This document shows, piece after piece, positions 17,807 to 26,442 of a stretch of DNA of 64,000 bases. Every line of letters begins with the position of its first letter. Positions within the stretch are counted from its first letter, which is position 1. The stretch comes from Paractinoplanes durhamensis (GTDB lineage Bacteria; Actinomycetota; Actinomycetes; Mycobacteriales; Micromonosporaceae): contig NZ_BOML01000059.1 of the NCBI RefSeq assembly GCF_016862175.1, forward strand, positions 124,001-188,000. Direction: 5' to 3'. The position numbers and the translations under genes are program-made. The notes beneath the pieces were generated by a model that worked only from the letters and a program-made list of their open reading frames with translations, did not search any database and was not told the DNA's origin.

Positions 17807-18813
17807 TCACCGAGACGGCGCCTCCCGAGGCCCGGACGGAACGGCGGCACCTCGACGAGGGACTGGTACGCAACCTGGGTCTGGTCGGGGTGCTGATCAT
17901 CCTGGTGGTCATCGGGATCATCACCAGGCCCGAGCTGTACTCCGACCCGACCTGGGTGCGCAACAACGTGCTGGTCATCCTCCAGCAGGCGGCCGCGATC
18001 GGGGTGGTCACGGTCGGCATGACCTTCGTGATCATCGGCGGCGGCATCGACCTGTCGGTCGGCGCGATCATCGCTCTCTCCGGCGTGTGGGCGACCACGC
18101 TCGCCACCCAGAGCTACGGCGCCGGCGGCATGATCTTCACGGCCCTGGTGGTGGGCATCGCGGTCGGGGTCGTCAACGGGGTGCTCATCTCGTACGGCAA
18201 GCTCGTTCCGTTCATCGCGACCCTCGCCATGCTGGTGTCGGCCCGCGGCCTCGCCGCGCAGATCTCCGGCAAGCAGACCCAGGTCTCCGCCAACGACACG
18301 ATCAACGGCATCGCCACCACCAAGCTGATCGGCGTACCGCTGCTGGTGTGGATCCTGGCCCTGGTGGTGGCGGCCGGATGGGTGCTGCTCAACCGCACCA
18401 CGTTCGGCCGGCGCACGGTCGCGGTCGGCGGCAACCCCGAGGCGGCCCGGCTGGCCGGCATCAACGTCAAACGCCACACCCTTTACCTGTACGCGCTGTC
18501 CGGCCTCTGCTGCGGGCTGGGCGCGATCATGTTGACGTCCCAGGCGACCAGTGCCCAGGCCGCCATGGCGAACCTCTACGAACTGGATGCGATCGCCGCG
18601 GCGATCATCGGCGGCACGCTGCTCAGCGGCGGTCGCGGCACCATCGTCGGCGCCCTCTTCGGGGTGCTGGTCTTCTCCACGATCACCAACCTCTTCGCGA
18701 TCAACAACCTCTCCACCGAGGTCCAGAACATGGTTAAGGGCGGCATCATCGTCGCCGCCGTGTTGATCCAGCAGTTCCGGTACCGCTCTCTCACGCAACT
18801 GCTCAAGCGCTGA
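17803..18813 (+). CDS. sugar ABC transporter permease (RbsC type)
   Basis: A 336-residue BPD_transp_2 permease with 8-10 hydrophobic helices. Landmarks are GMTFVIIGGGIDLSVGAIIA, GKLVPFIATLAML and FGRRTVAVGGNPEAARLAGI, the last being the conserved cytoplasmic loop contacting the ATPase. It starts with GTG overlapping the ATPase stop. A 61-base gap holding a hairpin separates it from the binding-protein gene. Confidence 0.9.
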   Translation: MITETAPPEARTERRHLDEGLVRNLGLVGVLIILVVIGIITRPELYSDPTWVRNNVLVILQQAAAIGVVTVGMTFVIIGGGIDLSVGAIIALSGVWATTLATQSYGAGGMIFTALVVGIAVGVVNGVLISYGKLVPFIATLAMLVSARGLAAQISGKQTQVSANDTINGIATTKLIGVPLLVWILALVVAAGWVLLNRTTFGRRTVAVGGNPEAARLAGINVKRHTLYLYALSGLCCGLGAIMLTSQATSAQAAMANLYELDAIAAAIIGGTLLSGGRGTIVGALFGVLVFSTITNLFAINNLSTEVQNMVKGGIIVAAVLIQQFRYRSLTQLLKR

Positions 18814-18824
18814 TCTCTTCGCCC

Positions 18825-18851
18825 CGCTCGCCCACTCCGGTCCGGCGAGCG
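18825..18851 (+). terminator. intercistronic hairpin before the binding-protein gene
   Basis: CGCTCGCC (18825-18832) pairs with GGCGAGCG (18844-18851) around an 11-base loop, between the permease stop and the binding-protein ribosome site. It may be a partial terminator or an mRNA-stabilising element that sets the level of binding protein apart from the membrane genes. There is no U tract. Confidence 0.4.
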
Positions 18852-18873
18852 TGGGTACCCCTTGGGAGGAATC

Positions 18874-19932
18874 ATGTCCGCTTCGTCTTTCAAACTCGAT
18901 TTGTCCCGTAGGCGCGTTCTGTTCGGAGGCGCGGCCGTCGGTGCCGGCGCCCTGCTCACCGCCTGCACCAGCAACGACCCCGGCACCGACGCGCAGGTCA
19001 AGACGAACGCCAGCGGGGACGCGAACGCCGTCCCCGGCCAGAAGGTCGTCATCGGATTCTCGGCACCGGCCGCCGACCACGGCTGGATCGCCGCCATCAC
19101 CAACAACGCCAAGGCGCAGGCCGCCGCGTACTCCGATGTGGAACTCAAGTCCGTCGAGGCCGGCGCCGACGCGGCCGCGCAGCGAGCCGCCCTGGCCACG
19201 CTCATCTCGCAGAAACCCACCGTGATCGTGATGCTCCCGCACGACGGCAAGGAGCTCAACGCCACCGGCCTGGAGGCGATGCGGGCCGGCATCCCGGTGG
19301 TCAACCTGGACCGCGCGTTCCCCTCCCAGGCCGCCTACCGGCTGCAGATCAAGGGCGACAACTTCGGCATGGGGCTGGCCGCCGGTGACTACATCGGAGC
19401 GCAGCTCAAGGCCAAGGGCGTCAGCAATCCGATCATCGGGGAAATCCCCGGCATCGACTCGCTCGAGCTGACCCAGGAGCGCTCGCAGGGTTTCAACACC
19501 GCATTACAGGCGTACGGGTTCAAGGTGGCCAACCGCAGACCGGCCGAGTTCACCGCCGACTCGGGACAGGCGGCCGCGACCGCGCTGCTGCAGGCGCTGC
19601 CCAAGATGGACGCCCTCTGGAACCACGACGACGACCAGGGCATCGGCGTGCTCGCCGCGATCAAGCAGGCCAACCGCAGCGACTTCTTCATGGTCGGCGG
19701 GGCCGGCTCCAAGTCCGCCATCGACGCGATCGTCGCGGACAACAGCGTGCTGAAGGCGACCGTGACCTACAGCCCGTCGATGGCCTCGTCGGCGATCTCG
19801 CTGGCCCGCCTGATCGGCCAGGGGAAGGGCCTGAGCGACCTGGTCGAACTGCAGGTGCCCAAGGAGATCACCCTCGCCTCGGAGACGATCACCAAGGAGA
19901 ACGCCGCGCAGTACGCCAAGCTCGGGTTCTGA
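18874..19932 (+). CDS. sugar-binding lipoprotein of the RbsB type
   Basis: About 352 residues. The signal peptide has a twin-arginine-like SRRRVLFGG and a lipobox LLTAC, so the mature protein is probably a lipid-anchored exoprotein. The periplasmic-binding-protein family 1 core shows VVIGFSAPAADHGWIAAITN, an LISQKPTVIVMLP strand and GIPVVNLDRAF. ATG 18874 follows GGGAGGA. A rare TTA leucine codon lies at 19504. It supplies ligand to the ATPase and permease just upstream. Confidence 0.9.
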   Translation: MSASSFKLDLSRRRVLFGGAAVGAGALLTACTSNDPGTDAQVKTNASGDANAVPGQKVVIGFSAPAADHGWIAAITNNAKAQAAAYSDVELKSVEAGADAAAQRAALATLISQKPTVIVMLPHDGKELNATGLEAMRAGIPVVNLDRAFPSQAAYRLQIKGDNFGMGLAAGDYIGAQLKAKGVSNPIIGEIPGIDSLELTQERSQGFNTALQAYGFKVANRRPAEFTADSGQAAATALLQALPKMDALWNHDDDQGIGVLAAIKQANRSDFFMVGGAGSKSAIDAIVADNSVLKATVTYSPSMASSAISLARLIGQGKGLSDLVELQVPKEITLASETITKENAAQYAKLGF

Positions 19933-19971
19933 GGTCACGCAGTAACAACGCAGCACACAGTAGGGGGATCT

Positions 19972-21153
19972 ATGTCGGAACAGCTGCGGGTCGGCATGGT
20001 CGGCTACGCGTTCATGGGCGCCGCGCACTCACAGGCGTGGCGCACCGTGAACCGTTTCTTCGACCTGCCGCTGTCGGCACGGATGCGGGTGGTGTGCGGC
20101 CGCTCCCCGGACGGGGTGGCGGCCGCGGCCGGCAAGCTCGGCTGGGAAACCCACACCACGGACTGGCGTGAAGTCATCGACCGGGACGACGTCGACCTGG
20201 TCGACATCTGCACGCCCGGCGACACGCACGCCGAGATCGCGCTGGCGGCGCTCGCCGCCGGCAAGCACGTGATGTGCGAGAAACCCCTGGCCAACTCGGT
20301 GGCCGAGGCACGCGAGATGGCCGCGGCGGCGACGGCGGCGCAGGCCCGGGGCGTACGCAGCATGTGCGGTTTCAATTACCGCCGGGTGCCCGCCGTGGCC
20401 CTCATGCAGCGCCTCGTCGCGGCCGGCCGGATCGGCGCGATCCGCCACGTGCGCGCCGTCTACCTGCAGGACTGGATCGTCGACCCGGAGTTCCCGCTGG
20501 TCTGGCGGCTGCGTAAGGAGGTCGCCGGGTCGGGTGCGCTCGGCGACATCGGCGCCCACATCATCGACATGACCCAGTTCGTGACCGGCCAGTCGATCAA
20601 GTCGGTCACCGCGATGACCGAGACGTTCGTCCCGACCCGCCCGCTGCCGTCCGCCTCCGCCGGGCTGTCGGCGGCGTCCTCGTCCGGGGCGTCCGCCGCC
20701 CGGGGCGACGTGACCGTGGACGACGCGGCGCTGTTCCTCGCGCGGCTCGACGGCGGGGCGATCGCCACCTACGAGGCGACCCGGTTCGCCACCGGCCGCA
20801 AGAACGGGATCCGGGTCGAGCTGAACGGCTCGCTCGGCTCGCTGGTCTTCGACTTCGAGCGGATGAACGAACTCAGCTTCTACGACGCCACGCTGCCCAC
20901 CGCCGACCAGGGCTTCAGCCGGATCCTGGTGACCGAGCCCGACCATCCGTACATGGCGGCGTGGTGGCCGCCCGGGCACCTGATCGGCTACGAGCACTCC
21001 TTCACCCATGAGATGCGCGATCTGATCGAGGCGATCGGGGTCGGCAAGGACCCGGCGCCGTCGTTCACCGACGCGCTGCAGATCCAGCTGGTGCTGGACG
21101 CGGTCTCCCGCTCGGCGGAGTCGACCCGGTGGACCGACGTGGAAAGCGTCTGA
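19972..21153 (+). CDS. Gfo/Idh/MocA family NAD(P)-dependent oxidoreductase
   Basis: A 393-residue sugar dehydrogenase-like enzyme. The N-terminal Rossmann fold begins VGMVGYAFMGAAHSQAW and contains the family motif CEKPLANSVAEA (Lys of EKP is catalytic). The C-terminal domain has GALGDIGAHIIDM, where the Asp/His pair typical of the active site is present. A low-complexity Ala/Ser insert occurs around residues 223-243. It probably oxidises the imported sugar or a derivative. It follows the binding-protein gene by 39 bases and ends just before the tandem repeats. Confidence 0.85.
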   Translation: MSEQLRVGMVGYAFMGAAHSQAWRTVNRFFDLPLSARMRVVCGRSPDGVAAAAGKLGWETHTTDWREVIDRDDVDLVDICTPGDTHAEIALAALAAGKHVMCEKPLANSVAEAREMAAAATAAQARGVRSMCGFNYRRVPAVALMQRLVAAGRIGAIRHVRAVYLQDWIVDPEFPLVWRLRKEVAGSGALGDIGAHIIDMTQFVTGQSIKSVTAMTETFVPTRPLPSASAGLSAASSSGASAARGDVTVDDAALFLARLDGGAIATYEATRFATGRKNGIRVELNGSLGSLVFDFERMNELSFYDATLPTADQGFSRILVTEPDHPYMAAWWPPGHLIGYEHSFTHEMRDLIEAIGVGKDPAPSFTDALQIQLVLDAVSRSAESTRWTDVESV

Positions 21154-21159
21154 CCCCCG

Positions 21160-21262
21160 GATCGCATGTGGCCCGGGATCGCATGTGACCCGATCGCATT
21201 TGGCCCGATCGCATTTGGCCCGATCGCATTTGGCCCGATCGCATTTGGCCCGATCGCATTTG
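21160..21262. repeat. 15-bp tandem repeat array, about seven units
   Basis: Unit GATCGCATTTGGCCC occurs four times exactly (21192-21206, 21207-21221, 21222-21236, 21237-21251). It is flanked by two variant units upstream (from 21160 and 21177, with GTG in place of TTT) and a partial one at 21252. The array begins seven bases after the dehydrogenase stop. There are no spacers, so it is not CRISPR. Confidence 0.95.
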
Positions 21263-21338
21263 ACGTCCGTCGCGGAGCCGGTGAGGGAACGGCGCGGTTG
21301 CGCCCCGCGCCGGGGCCGGCCCGCGACGGCCTTGCTCT

Positions 21339-21413
21339 GCTTACGTAGTCGCGGCTTACGTAGTCGCGGCTTGCTGAATCGCGGCTTGCTGAATCGCGGC
21401 TTGCTAAATCGTG
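21339..21413. repeat. second 15-bp tandem repeat array, five units
   Basis: Two copies of GCTTACGTAGTCGCG (21339-21353, 21354-21368), two of GCTTGCTGAATCGCG (21369-21383, 21384-21398) and one of GCTTGCTAAATCGTG (21399-21413). The units share a GCTT...(A/G)TCG(C/T)G frame. The unit differs from the first array 75 bases upstream, yet the period is identical. Confidence 0.95.
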
Positions 21414-21883
21414 GTTAACGCGGATCTTGGCCGACGAAATCGGGCCCGGGTAAACGATCGGGCGGGCCGGGCGGAGCCCTCCGCGGTGATCGTTCGCTCG
21501 CACGAGTGATCGTCGCGTGCGTGTCCGAACGTGCACATGACGCACATCGATGACGCTCTCCGGGGGCCGTGCACGCTGTCCGCACACCCTCCTACAGGCA
21601 GGTCACCGTATCCGCAGACATCGGTGATCGTCGATCGAGTGTGGGCTCCTCGATCATGTTGAGGCCGGTCACCGCGTCGCACGGTTCGTACGCCGCTGAT
21701 CCTGTGGACACATGACGCTCGTATCCGAGGGTAGATGGACCCCACGGATGGAGGCGTCATGGCAAGCCGACGGACCGCCCCGCACGCGTCGAGCACCGGC
21801 GGCGGCATGGTCCATACTGGACGCCGAAGCACGCGCGGATGCACGTGCATCTGCACTGGCGGGCTCAGGCGGGGAGGACTCTG
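21414..21883. other. intergenic stretch without a recognisable gene
   Basis: About 470 bases between the repeat arrays and the EboE-like gene. Open frames here on either strand lack family resemblance and normal codon bias. The downstream gene has GGGGAGG just before its ATG. No clear promoter, tRNA or hairpin could be named. Confidence 0.5.
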
Positions 21884-22831
21884 ATGCGGCTGCGACATCC
21901 TTCCGGCCGGATCGTGCACCTGAGTTGTGAGATCGCCCCACGACCCGAGAGCAATCTACCGGGGCTCGTCGGCCGGCTCGACACCTACGGTGCCGTTCGT
22001 GGCCGGCTCGGCGTCGACCGGCTCGGCGTCAACCTGTGGCTTCCCCCCGCACTCGCCGCCGCACTCGCCGTGGAGAGCCGCGCCCGCACCCGGCTTCGTG
22101 CCGAACTCGACGCCCGCCGGCTCGAAGTCGTCACGTTGAGCGGGGCGCCCTTCGCCGAGGGCGGCGGCGAGCAGCCCGCCGTCACCCAGCCCTTCAACGA
22201 GGCCGATCCGGCCTGGACCGAGCCCGCCCGCCGCGAGTACACCCTCGACCTGGCCCGCATCCTGCTCGACCTGCTCGACGCCGACGCGGTCCGCGGCGCG
22301 GTCAGCACCATCGGCCTCGGCCAGCGGGCCGGCTGGGCCGAAGCCTCCGAGAAGGCCAGCACCGGCATCCTGCGGCGGCTCTCCGCCGGGCTCGCCGACC
22401 TCGCCTGGCAGAACGGGCGCGCCGTCCGGGTCGGCTTCCAGCCCGGCGCCGGCTACGTCCTCGACACTCCCGAACAGACCGTGGCCGCGCTCAGCCGCAT
22501 CGACAAGGAACGCCTCGGCGTCTGCCTCGACCTCGGTCACGTTGCCCGCACCTGGGCCGATCCGGCCGCCGGCATCGAGTCGCTCACCGACGCCGGCCTG
22601 TCGATCATCGAGGTGCGGCTCGCTGCCGTGCCCGGCGGCACGACCGAGCCATGGCGCACCGCCCTGCGACAGGTCTTCGGCGCCGCCGGGCCCCTCACCG
22701 AATATCTGACGCTGCTGTCGCGCTACCCCGACCCGACGCCGGAGCAGATGGCGGCCGACGTCGCGTACCTCCTCGCGGAGCTCGCCGCGCTCGGCCTCGC
22801 GCCGGAGAACGAGCCCTGCCCCGCGCGCTGA
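21884..22831 (+). CDS. EboE-like TIM-barrel protein (xylose isomerase-like)
   Basis: About 315 residues. The protein resembles the metabolite-traffic protein EboE and related sugar-phosphate isomerase-like barrels. It has an early strand IVHLSCEIAPRPESNL, a region RLGVNLWLPPALAAAL, RLEVVTLSGAPFAEGG, then FNEADPAWTEPARREYTLDL and AVSTIGLG. Late strands include RVGFQPGAGYVLDT and LGVCLDLGHVA, where a Glu normally used for metal is replaced by Gln. ATG 21884 follows GGGGAGG. Catalysis is uncertain. It sits between a dehydrogenase and a sugar isomerase and probably belongs to the same pathway. Confidence 0.6.
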   Translation: MRLRHPSGRIVHLSCEIAPRPESNLPGLVGRLDTYGAVRGRLGVDRLGVNLWLPPALAAALAVESRARTRLRAELDARRLEVVTLSGAPFAEGGGEQPAVTQPFNEADPAWTEPARREYTLDLARILLDLLDADAVRGAVSTIGLGQRAGWAEASEKASTGILRRLSAGLADLAWQNGRAVRVGFQPGAGYVLDTPEQTVAALSRIDKERLGVCLDLGHVARTWADPAAGIESLTDAGLSIIEVRLAAVPGGTTEPWRTALRQVFGAAGPLTEYLTLLSRYPDPTPEQMAADVAYLLAELAALGLAPENEPCPAR

Positions 22832-23035
22832 CCGCTCTTGCCTCGCCCCCGGGGACCGATAGAGTCGGACGTGGCTCTGCCGTGATCGGTGGGTCGCTTC
22901 GGGAGGCGCAAACCCGGGGTGTCCGCGACGTCCGGCCGGTGGCGCCACGCCATGGCCGGCCTTCCCTCGCCGTCCGCCGATGACGGCTGCAGTCAGCCGA
23001 TCGCATCAGGGCTGACGAGATCAGGGGAGTCAGAC

Positions 23036-24043
23036 ATGGCCCGACCCATCACGCTCTTCACCGGCCAGTGGGCCGACCTGCCCTTCGACGAGGTGTGCGG
23101 GCTCGCCGCCGAGTGGGGCTACGACGGCCTCGAGATCGCCTGCTGGGGTGATCACTTCGAGGTGGACCGGGCGCTCGCCGAGCCCGACTACATCGACCGC
23201 AAGCGCGCCCAGCTGGAGAAACACAACCTCAAGGTGTTCGCGATCTCCAACCACCTGGTCGGCCAGGCGGTCTGCGACCACCCGATCGACGAGCGCCACC
23301 AGGACATCCTGCCGCCCGCGATCTGGGGCGACGGCGAACCGGAGGGCGTGCGGCAACGGGCCGCCGAGCGGATGAAGGACACCGCCCGGGCCGCCGCCCG
23401 CCTGGGCGTCAACACCGTCGTCGGCTTCACCGGATCGTCCATCTGGCACACGGTGGCGATGTTCCCGCCCGCGTCGCCGGCCATGATCGACCGCGGTTAC
23501 CAGGATTTCGCCGACCGGTGGCACCCGATCCTCGACGTGTTCGACGAGGTCGGGGTGCGCTTCGCGCACGAGGTCCACCCCAGCGAGATCGCGTACGACT
23601 ACTGGACCACCCACCGCACCCTGGAAGCGATCGGGCACCGCCCCGCGTTCGGGCTCAACTGGGACCCGTCGCACTTCGTCTGGCAGGACCTCGACCCGGT
23701 CAACTTCATCCTCGAGTTCAAGGACCTGATCTACCACGTCGACTGCAAGGACGCGAAGGTCCGCACCGGCGACGGGCGGCGCGGCCGGCTCAGCTCGCAC
23801 CTGCCCTGGGCCGACCTGCGCCGCGGCTGGGACTTCGTCTCCACCGGCCACGGCGACGTGCCCTGGGAGGACTGCTTCCGGGCGCTGAACGCGATCGGCT
23901 ACGACGGCCCCCTCTCGATCGAGTGGGAGGACGCCGGGATGGATCGCCTGGTCGGCGCGCCGGAGGCGTTGCAGTTCGTGCGCCGGCTGGCCTTCGACCC
24001 GCCGTCGGCCGCGTTCGACGCGGCCTTCTCCTCGTCGTCCTGA
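23036..24043 (+). CDS. sugar phosphate isomerase/epimerase (xylose isomerase-like TIM barrel)
   Basis: About 335 residues, AP_endonuc_2-type barrel. Signatures include the N-terminal [81 protein letters not shown] and [15 protein letters not shown], and the terminal IEWEDAGMD. The Glu/Asp/His metal ligands are in their usual strands. The ATG has AGGGGAG upstream, and a TAGAGT (about 22861) could be a -10 box. Substrate unknown; such enzymes often pair with Gfo/Idh dehydrogenases, as here. Confidence 0.85.
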   Translation: MARPITLFTGQWADLPFDEVCGLAAEWGYDGLEIACWGDHFEVDRALAEPDYIDRKRAQLEKHNLKVFAISNHLVGQAVCDHPIDERHQDILPPAIWGDGEPEGVRQRAAERMKDTARAAARLGVNTVVGFTGSSIWHTVAMFPPASPAMIDRGYQDFADRWHPILDVFDEVGVRFAHEVHPSEIAYDYWTTHRTLEAIGHRPAFGLNWDPSHFVWQDLDPVNFILEFKDLIYHVDCKDAKVRTGDGRRGRLSSHLPWADLRRGWDFVSTGHGDVPWEDCFRALNAIGYDGPLSIEWEDAGMDRLVGAPEALQFVRRLAFDPPSAAFDAAFSSSS

Positions 24044-24065
24044 CCGTCGGGTCGTCCTGATGGTG

Positions 24066-24092
24066 GCGGGGGCGGCCATCGGCCGCCCCCGC
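24066..24092. terminator. bidirectional GC-rich terminator hairpin
   Basis: GCGGGGGCGGCC (24066-24077) pairs perfectly with GGCCGCCCCCGC (24081-24092) around an ATC loop. It sits between the isomerase gene (plus) and the M14 peptidase gene (minus), which converge here. Confidence 0.75.
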
Positions 24093-24103
24093 TCACGCAT
24101 GAC

Positions 24104-26230
24104 CTACGGCCGCGGCTGCTCGCTCGCTATCCGGACGAGTTCGACCAGACCGCCCGCGTACTCCTGCGACTCGGCGTGGGCCTCGTCGAACGGTGGCTGG
24201 AAACCGACGCCCTCCCACTCCTGCGTCGACTCGTTCCAGATGTCGTTGCCGATCTCGAAGTCCCAGGCGTCGATGCCCAGGTCGTAGTAGAGCTGGTCGG
24301 CCGAGTTGCCGGCCGCCGAGTAGAGCACGTCCGCGACCGGCCCGGTGTACGACGGCCAGGTCACCGTGCCGCGCTCGGCCGAGATCGCCCCGACGATGCG
24401 GCGCGCGCTGTCCAGGAAGAACTTCGACTCGTCGATCGACGGCCGCGGCAGCGTGACCCGCCCGTCGGCCCGGTAGGCGCCCGGCGGCCACATGAAGTAG
24501 CCGCCGTAGCTGTGCACGTTCAGCGCGAACTTGATGTTCGGGTGCGCGCCGGCGAGGGCGATCACGTTGCTGCTCTCCGCTTCGGACAGCTCGGCGGTGC
24601 CCGCGTACGTGCCGGACAGGCAGTTCGCGCTGCCACCCACATAACCGTCGAAATAGGACCCGACCGCGTAGTTGCGGTTCACGTCGACGCCCCACGAATC
24701 GCGGTAGCGCGGGTCGCGGCTGGTGCCCGTACAGTGATTGACCAGGTTTTTCCGTTGGAAGTTGTAGTCGTTGAACGAGTAGTTCGCGCCGTCCGGGTTG
24801 ACCGTCGGGATCACGAAGATGTCCACCGAGTCGACCAGCTGCTTCGTGGCCGGGTCGGTGGCGTAGTTGGCCAGCAGCCGTTCGGCGAACTCGAGCGTCA
24901 CCAGCGGGGTCGCCCACTCACGCGCGTGCTCCTGGCTGTAGGCCAGCACCCCGGTCTTCGATCCGTCGCGCACCTTGCCGATCCGCAGCGCCTGCACCGT
25001 CCACGGCTTCGGCGACACCTCGGTGCCCTTCAGCCCGTCGTCGAGCGCGACCGGCCCGGCGACCGGCATCGGCAGCCCGGCCGAACCGGCCTCGACCGAC
25101 GCGCGGAACTGCCGCGGATACTTCGCGGACAGGAACGCGGCCACGTCGTCGGTCGAGCTGATCACCTTGCCGCCGGCATCGGTGGCCAGCTTCACGGTCA
25201 AGACCCGGTCCCGGTACGCCGCCGACAGCGGCTGATCTGCCGTCCCGGGATCGACCGTCTTCACCTGAACACCGTTCATCCCCTGGTCGCCGAACTTCAC
25301 CGAGTCCACCACGACGGCGGCGACGTTCGGGTCGCCCAGATAGGCCACCGCGGTACGCCGGTAACCCTGGGTCCTGTTCGGCAGGTTGAGCACGTCGAGC
25401 AGCTTCGGGTACTGCCGCTTCAGCCGCTTGATCCGCGCGGCGATGTCGGCCGGCGTCATGTACGCCTCGACGAAGTCCTTCTGATAGCCGCTGGGCAGCG
25501 CCGGGGGAGTGGCGTTCGGCCAGACCGCCGGCGTGACCGTCCGGCTCTTGCCGCCCAGGCTGGAGGTGGCCACCACCTGGATGGGCGAGTTCGGGGTGAT
25601 TTGCGCCGGCAGCGGCTGCGGAACCGCGTAGTGGTACTGGTATTCGCCGGAATCCTCGAACCGCACCAGCTGGTAGGAGCCGGTGGCACCGTCGGCCGTG
25701 GTCCAGGTGACGGTGATCTCGACGTCCGGATCGTCGGCGGCCGTGGTCGCGACCTGCGTCTGCAGGAAGGTGCGGCCGCCGGTGGTCCACCAGTACGCCT
25801 GCAGGAACTGCAGCGTGTCGGCGGCCAGCCGCTGCGGGCTCGCGGTGGCGCGGCCGGCCGTGTCGCCCTCCCGCTGGATCACCTGGACGGCCTGCGCGCC
25901 GTCGCCGGTCAGCGCGGCCAGCTGCGCCGCGTCGACCACCAGGTCGGCGAGCACGGCGCCGCCGGCGGAGGTGCGCGGCCGGGCAGCGATGTCCGCACCC
26001 TCGGCGACGAGCCGCTGCAGCGCGGCCTCGCTGGGCAGGCGGAACCGGATGAGAGCGTGCTCGGCGTCGCCCAGCGCAATTGCTGCGGCGGGCTGAGCCT
26101 TGGCGGGCTGGGCCTTGGCGGGCTGGGCCTTGGCGGGCTGGGCCGCCGCGGCACCGGCCGCGGGCGGCATCAGGGAGATGGTGAGAACGATTGCGGAGAG
26201 CGCCGCGACCGTTCGGCCCCGTGAGGACAT
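24104..26230 (-). CDS. secreted M14 zinc carboxypeptidase
   Basis: About 708 residues. It has a Sec-type signal peptide (VAALSAIVLTISLMPPAAGA) followed by a Lys/Ala/Gln/Pro repeat (AKAQP units). A beta-rich N-terminal region of about 300 residues comes before the M14 domain. The zinc site is complete: His435 and Glu438 in SQEHAREW and His573 in NVHSYGGY. The catalytic Glu659 lies in DFEIGND. The substrate pocket motif VDVNRNYA is also present. ATG 26230 follows GGAGGC. It should trim C-terminal residues from external peptides. Confidence 0.9.
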   Translation of the reverse strand: MSSRGRTVAALSAIVLTISLMPPAAGAAAAQPAKAQPAKAQPAKAQPAAAIALGDAEHALIRFRLPSEAALQRLVAEGADIAARPRTSAGGAVLADLVVDAAQLAALTGDGAQAVQVIQREGDTAGRATASPQRLAADTLQFLQAYWWTTGGRTFLQTQVATTAADDPDVEITVTWTTADGATGSYQLVRFEDSGEYQYHYAVPQPLPAQITPNSPIQVVATSSLGGKSRTVTPAVWPNATPPALPSGYQKDFVEAYMTPADIAARIKRLKRQYPKLLDVLNLPNRTQGYRRTAVAYLGDPNVAAVVVDSVKFGDQGMNGVQVKTVDPGTADQPLSAAYRDRVLTVKLATDAGGKVISSTDDVAAFLSAKYPRQFRASVEAGSAGLPMPVAGPVALDDGLKGTEVSPKPWTVQALRIGKVRDGSKTGVLAYSQEHAREWATPLVTLEFAERLLANYATDPATKQLVDSVDIFVIPTVNPDGANYSFNDYNFQRKNLVNHCTGTSRDPRYRDSWGVDVNRNYAVGSYFDGYVGGSANCLSGTYAGTAELSEAESSNVIALAGAHPNIKFALNVHSYGGYFMWPPGAYRADGRVTLPRPSIDESKFFLDSARRIVGAISAERGTVTWPSYTGPVADVLYSAAGNSADQLYYDLGIDAWDFEIGNDIWNESTQEWEGVGFQPPFDEAHAESQEYAGGLVELVRIASEQPRP
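26084..26144. repeat. in-frame 15-bp repeat in the M14 signal-proximal region
   Basis: Three exact copies of GCCTTGGCGGGCTGG (26097-26111, 26112-26126, 26127-26141) with partial copies on both sides. Read on the minus strand they encode repeated AKAQP, just after the signal peptide cleavage region. Such Lys/Pro linkers are flexible. Confidence 0.9.
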
Positions 26231-26442
26231 GAAGCCTCCTGCGTCATCGAAGGATGTCGCTATCACCTCATCCAGATCATCGAGATATGTCAATCATTGG
26301 ACCGGGGCGCGGGCCACTGCACGCGCCGCACCGTGGACGCGTGGGGTTGGCGCAGCTGGGTTCGGCCATGGTTGTTGTGGACGTCCCACCGTGTACTCAT
26401 ATGAAGCGGTGGCGGACCGGAAGCCCGCCACCGCAACGGGTT

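Noticed and set aside
21160-21413. Possible CRISPR array
   Set aside because: Units are contiguous 15-bp repeats without unique spacers and no cas genes are near.
21404-21919. 171-codon minus-strand frame in the repeat-flanking gap
   Set aside because: No ribosome site, odd composition and no resemblance to a family; treated as non-coding.
24176-26224. 682-codon plus-strand open frame
   Set aside because: Antisense shadow of the M14 peptidase; His/Arg/Val-rich with no domain.
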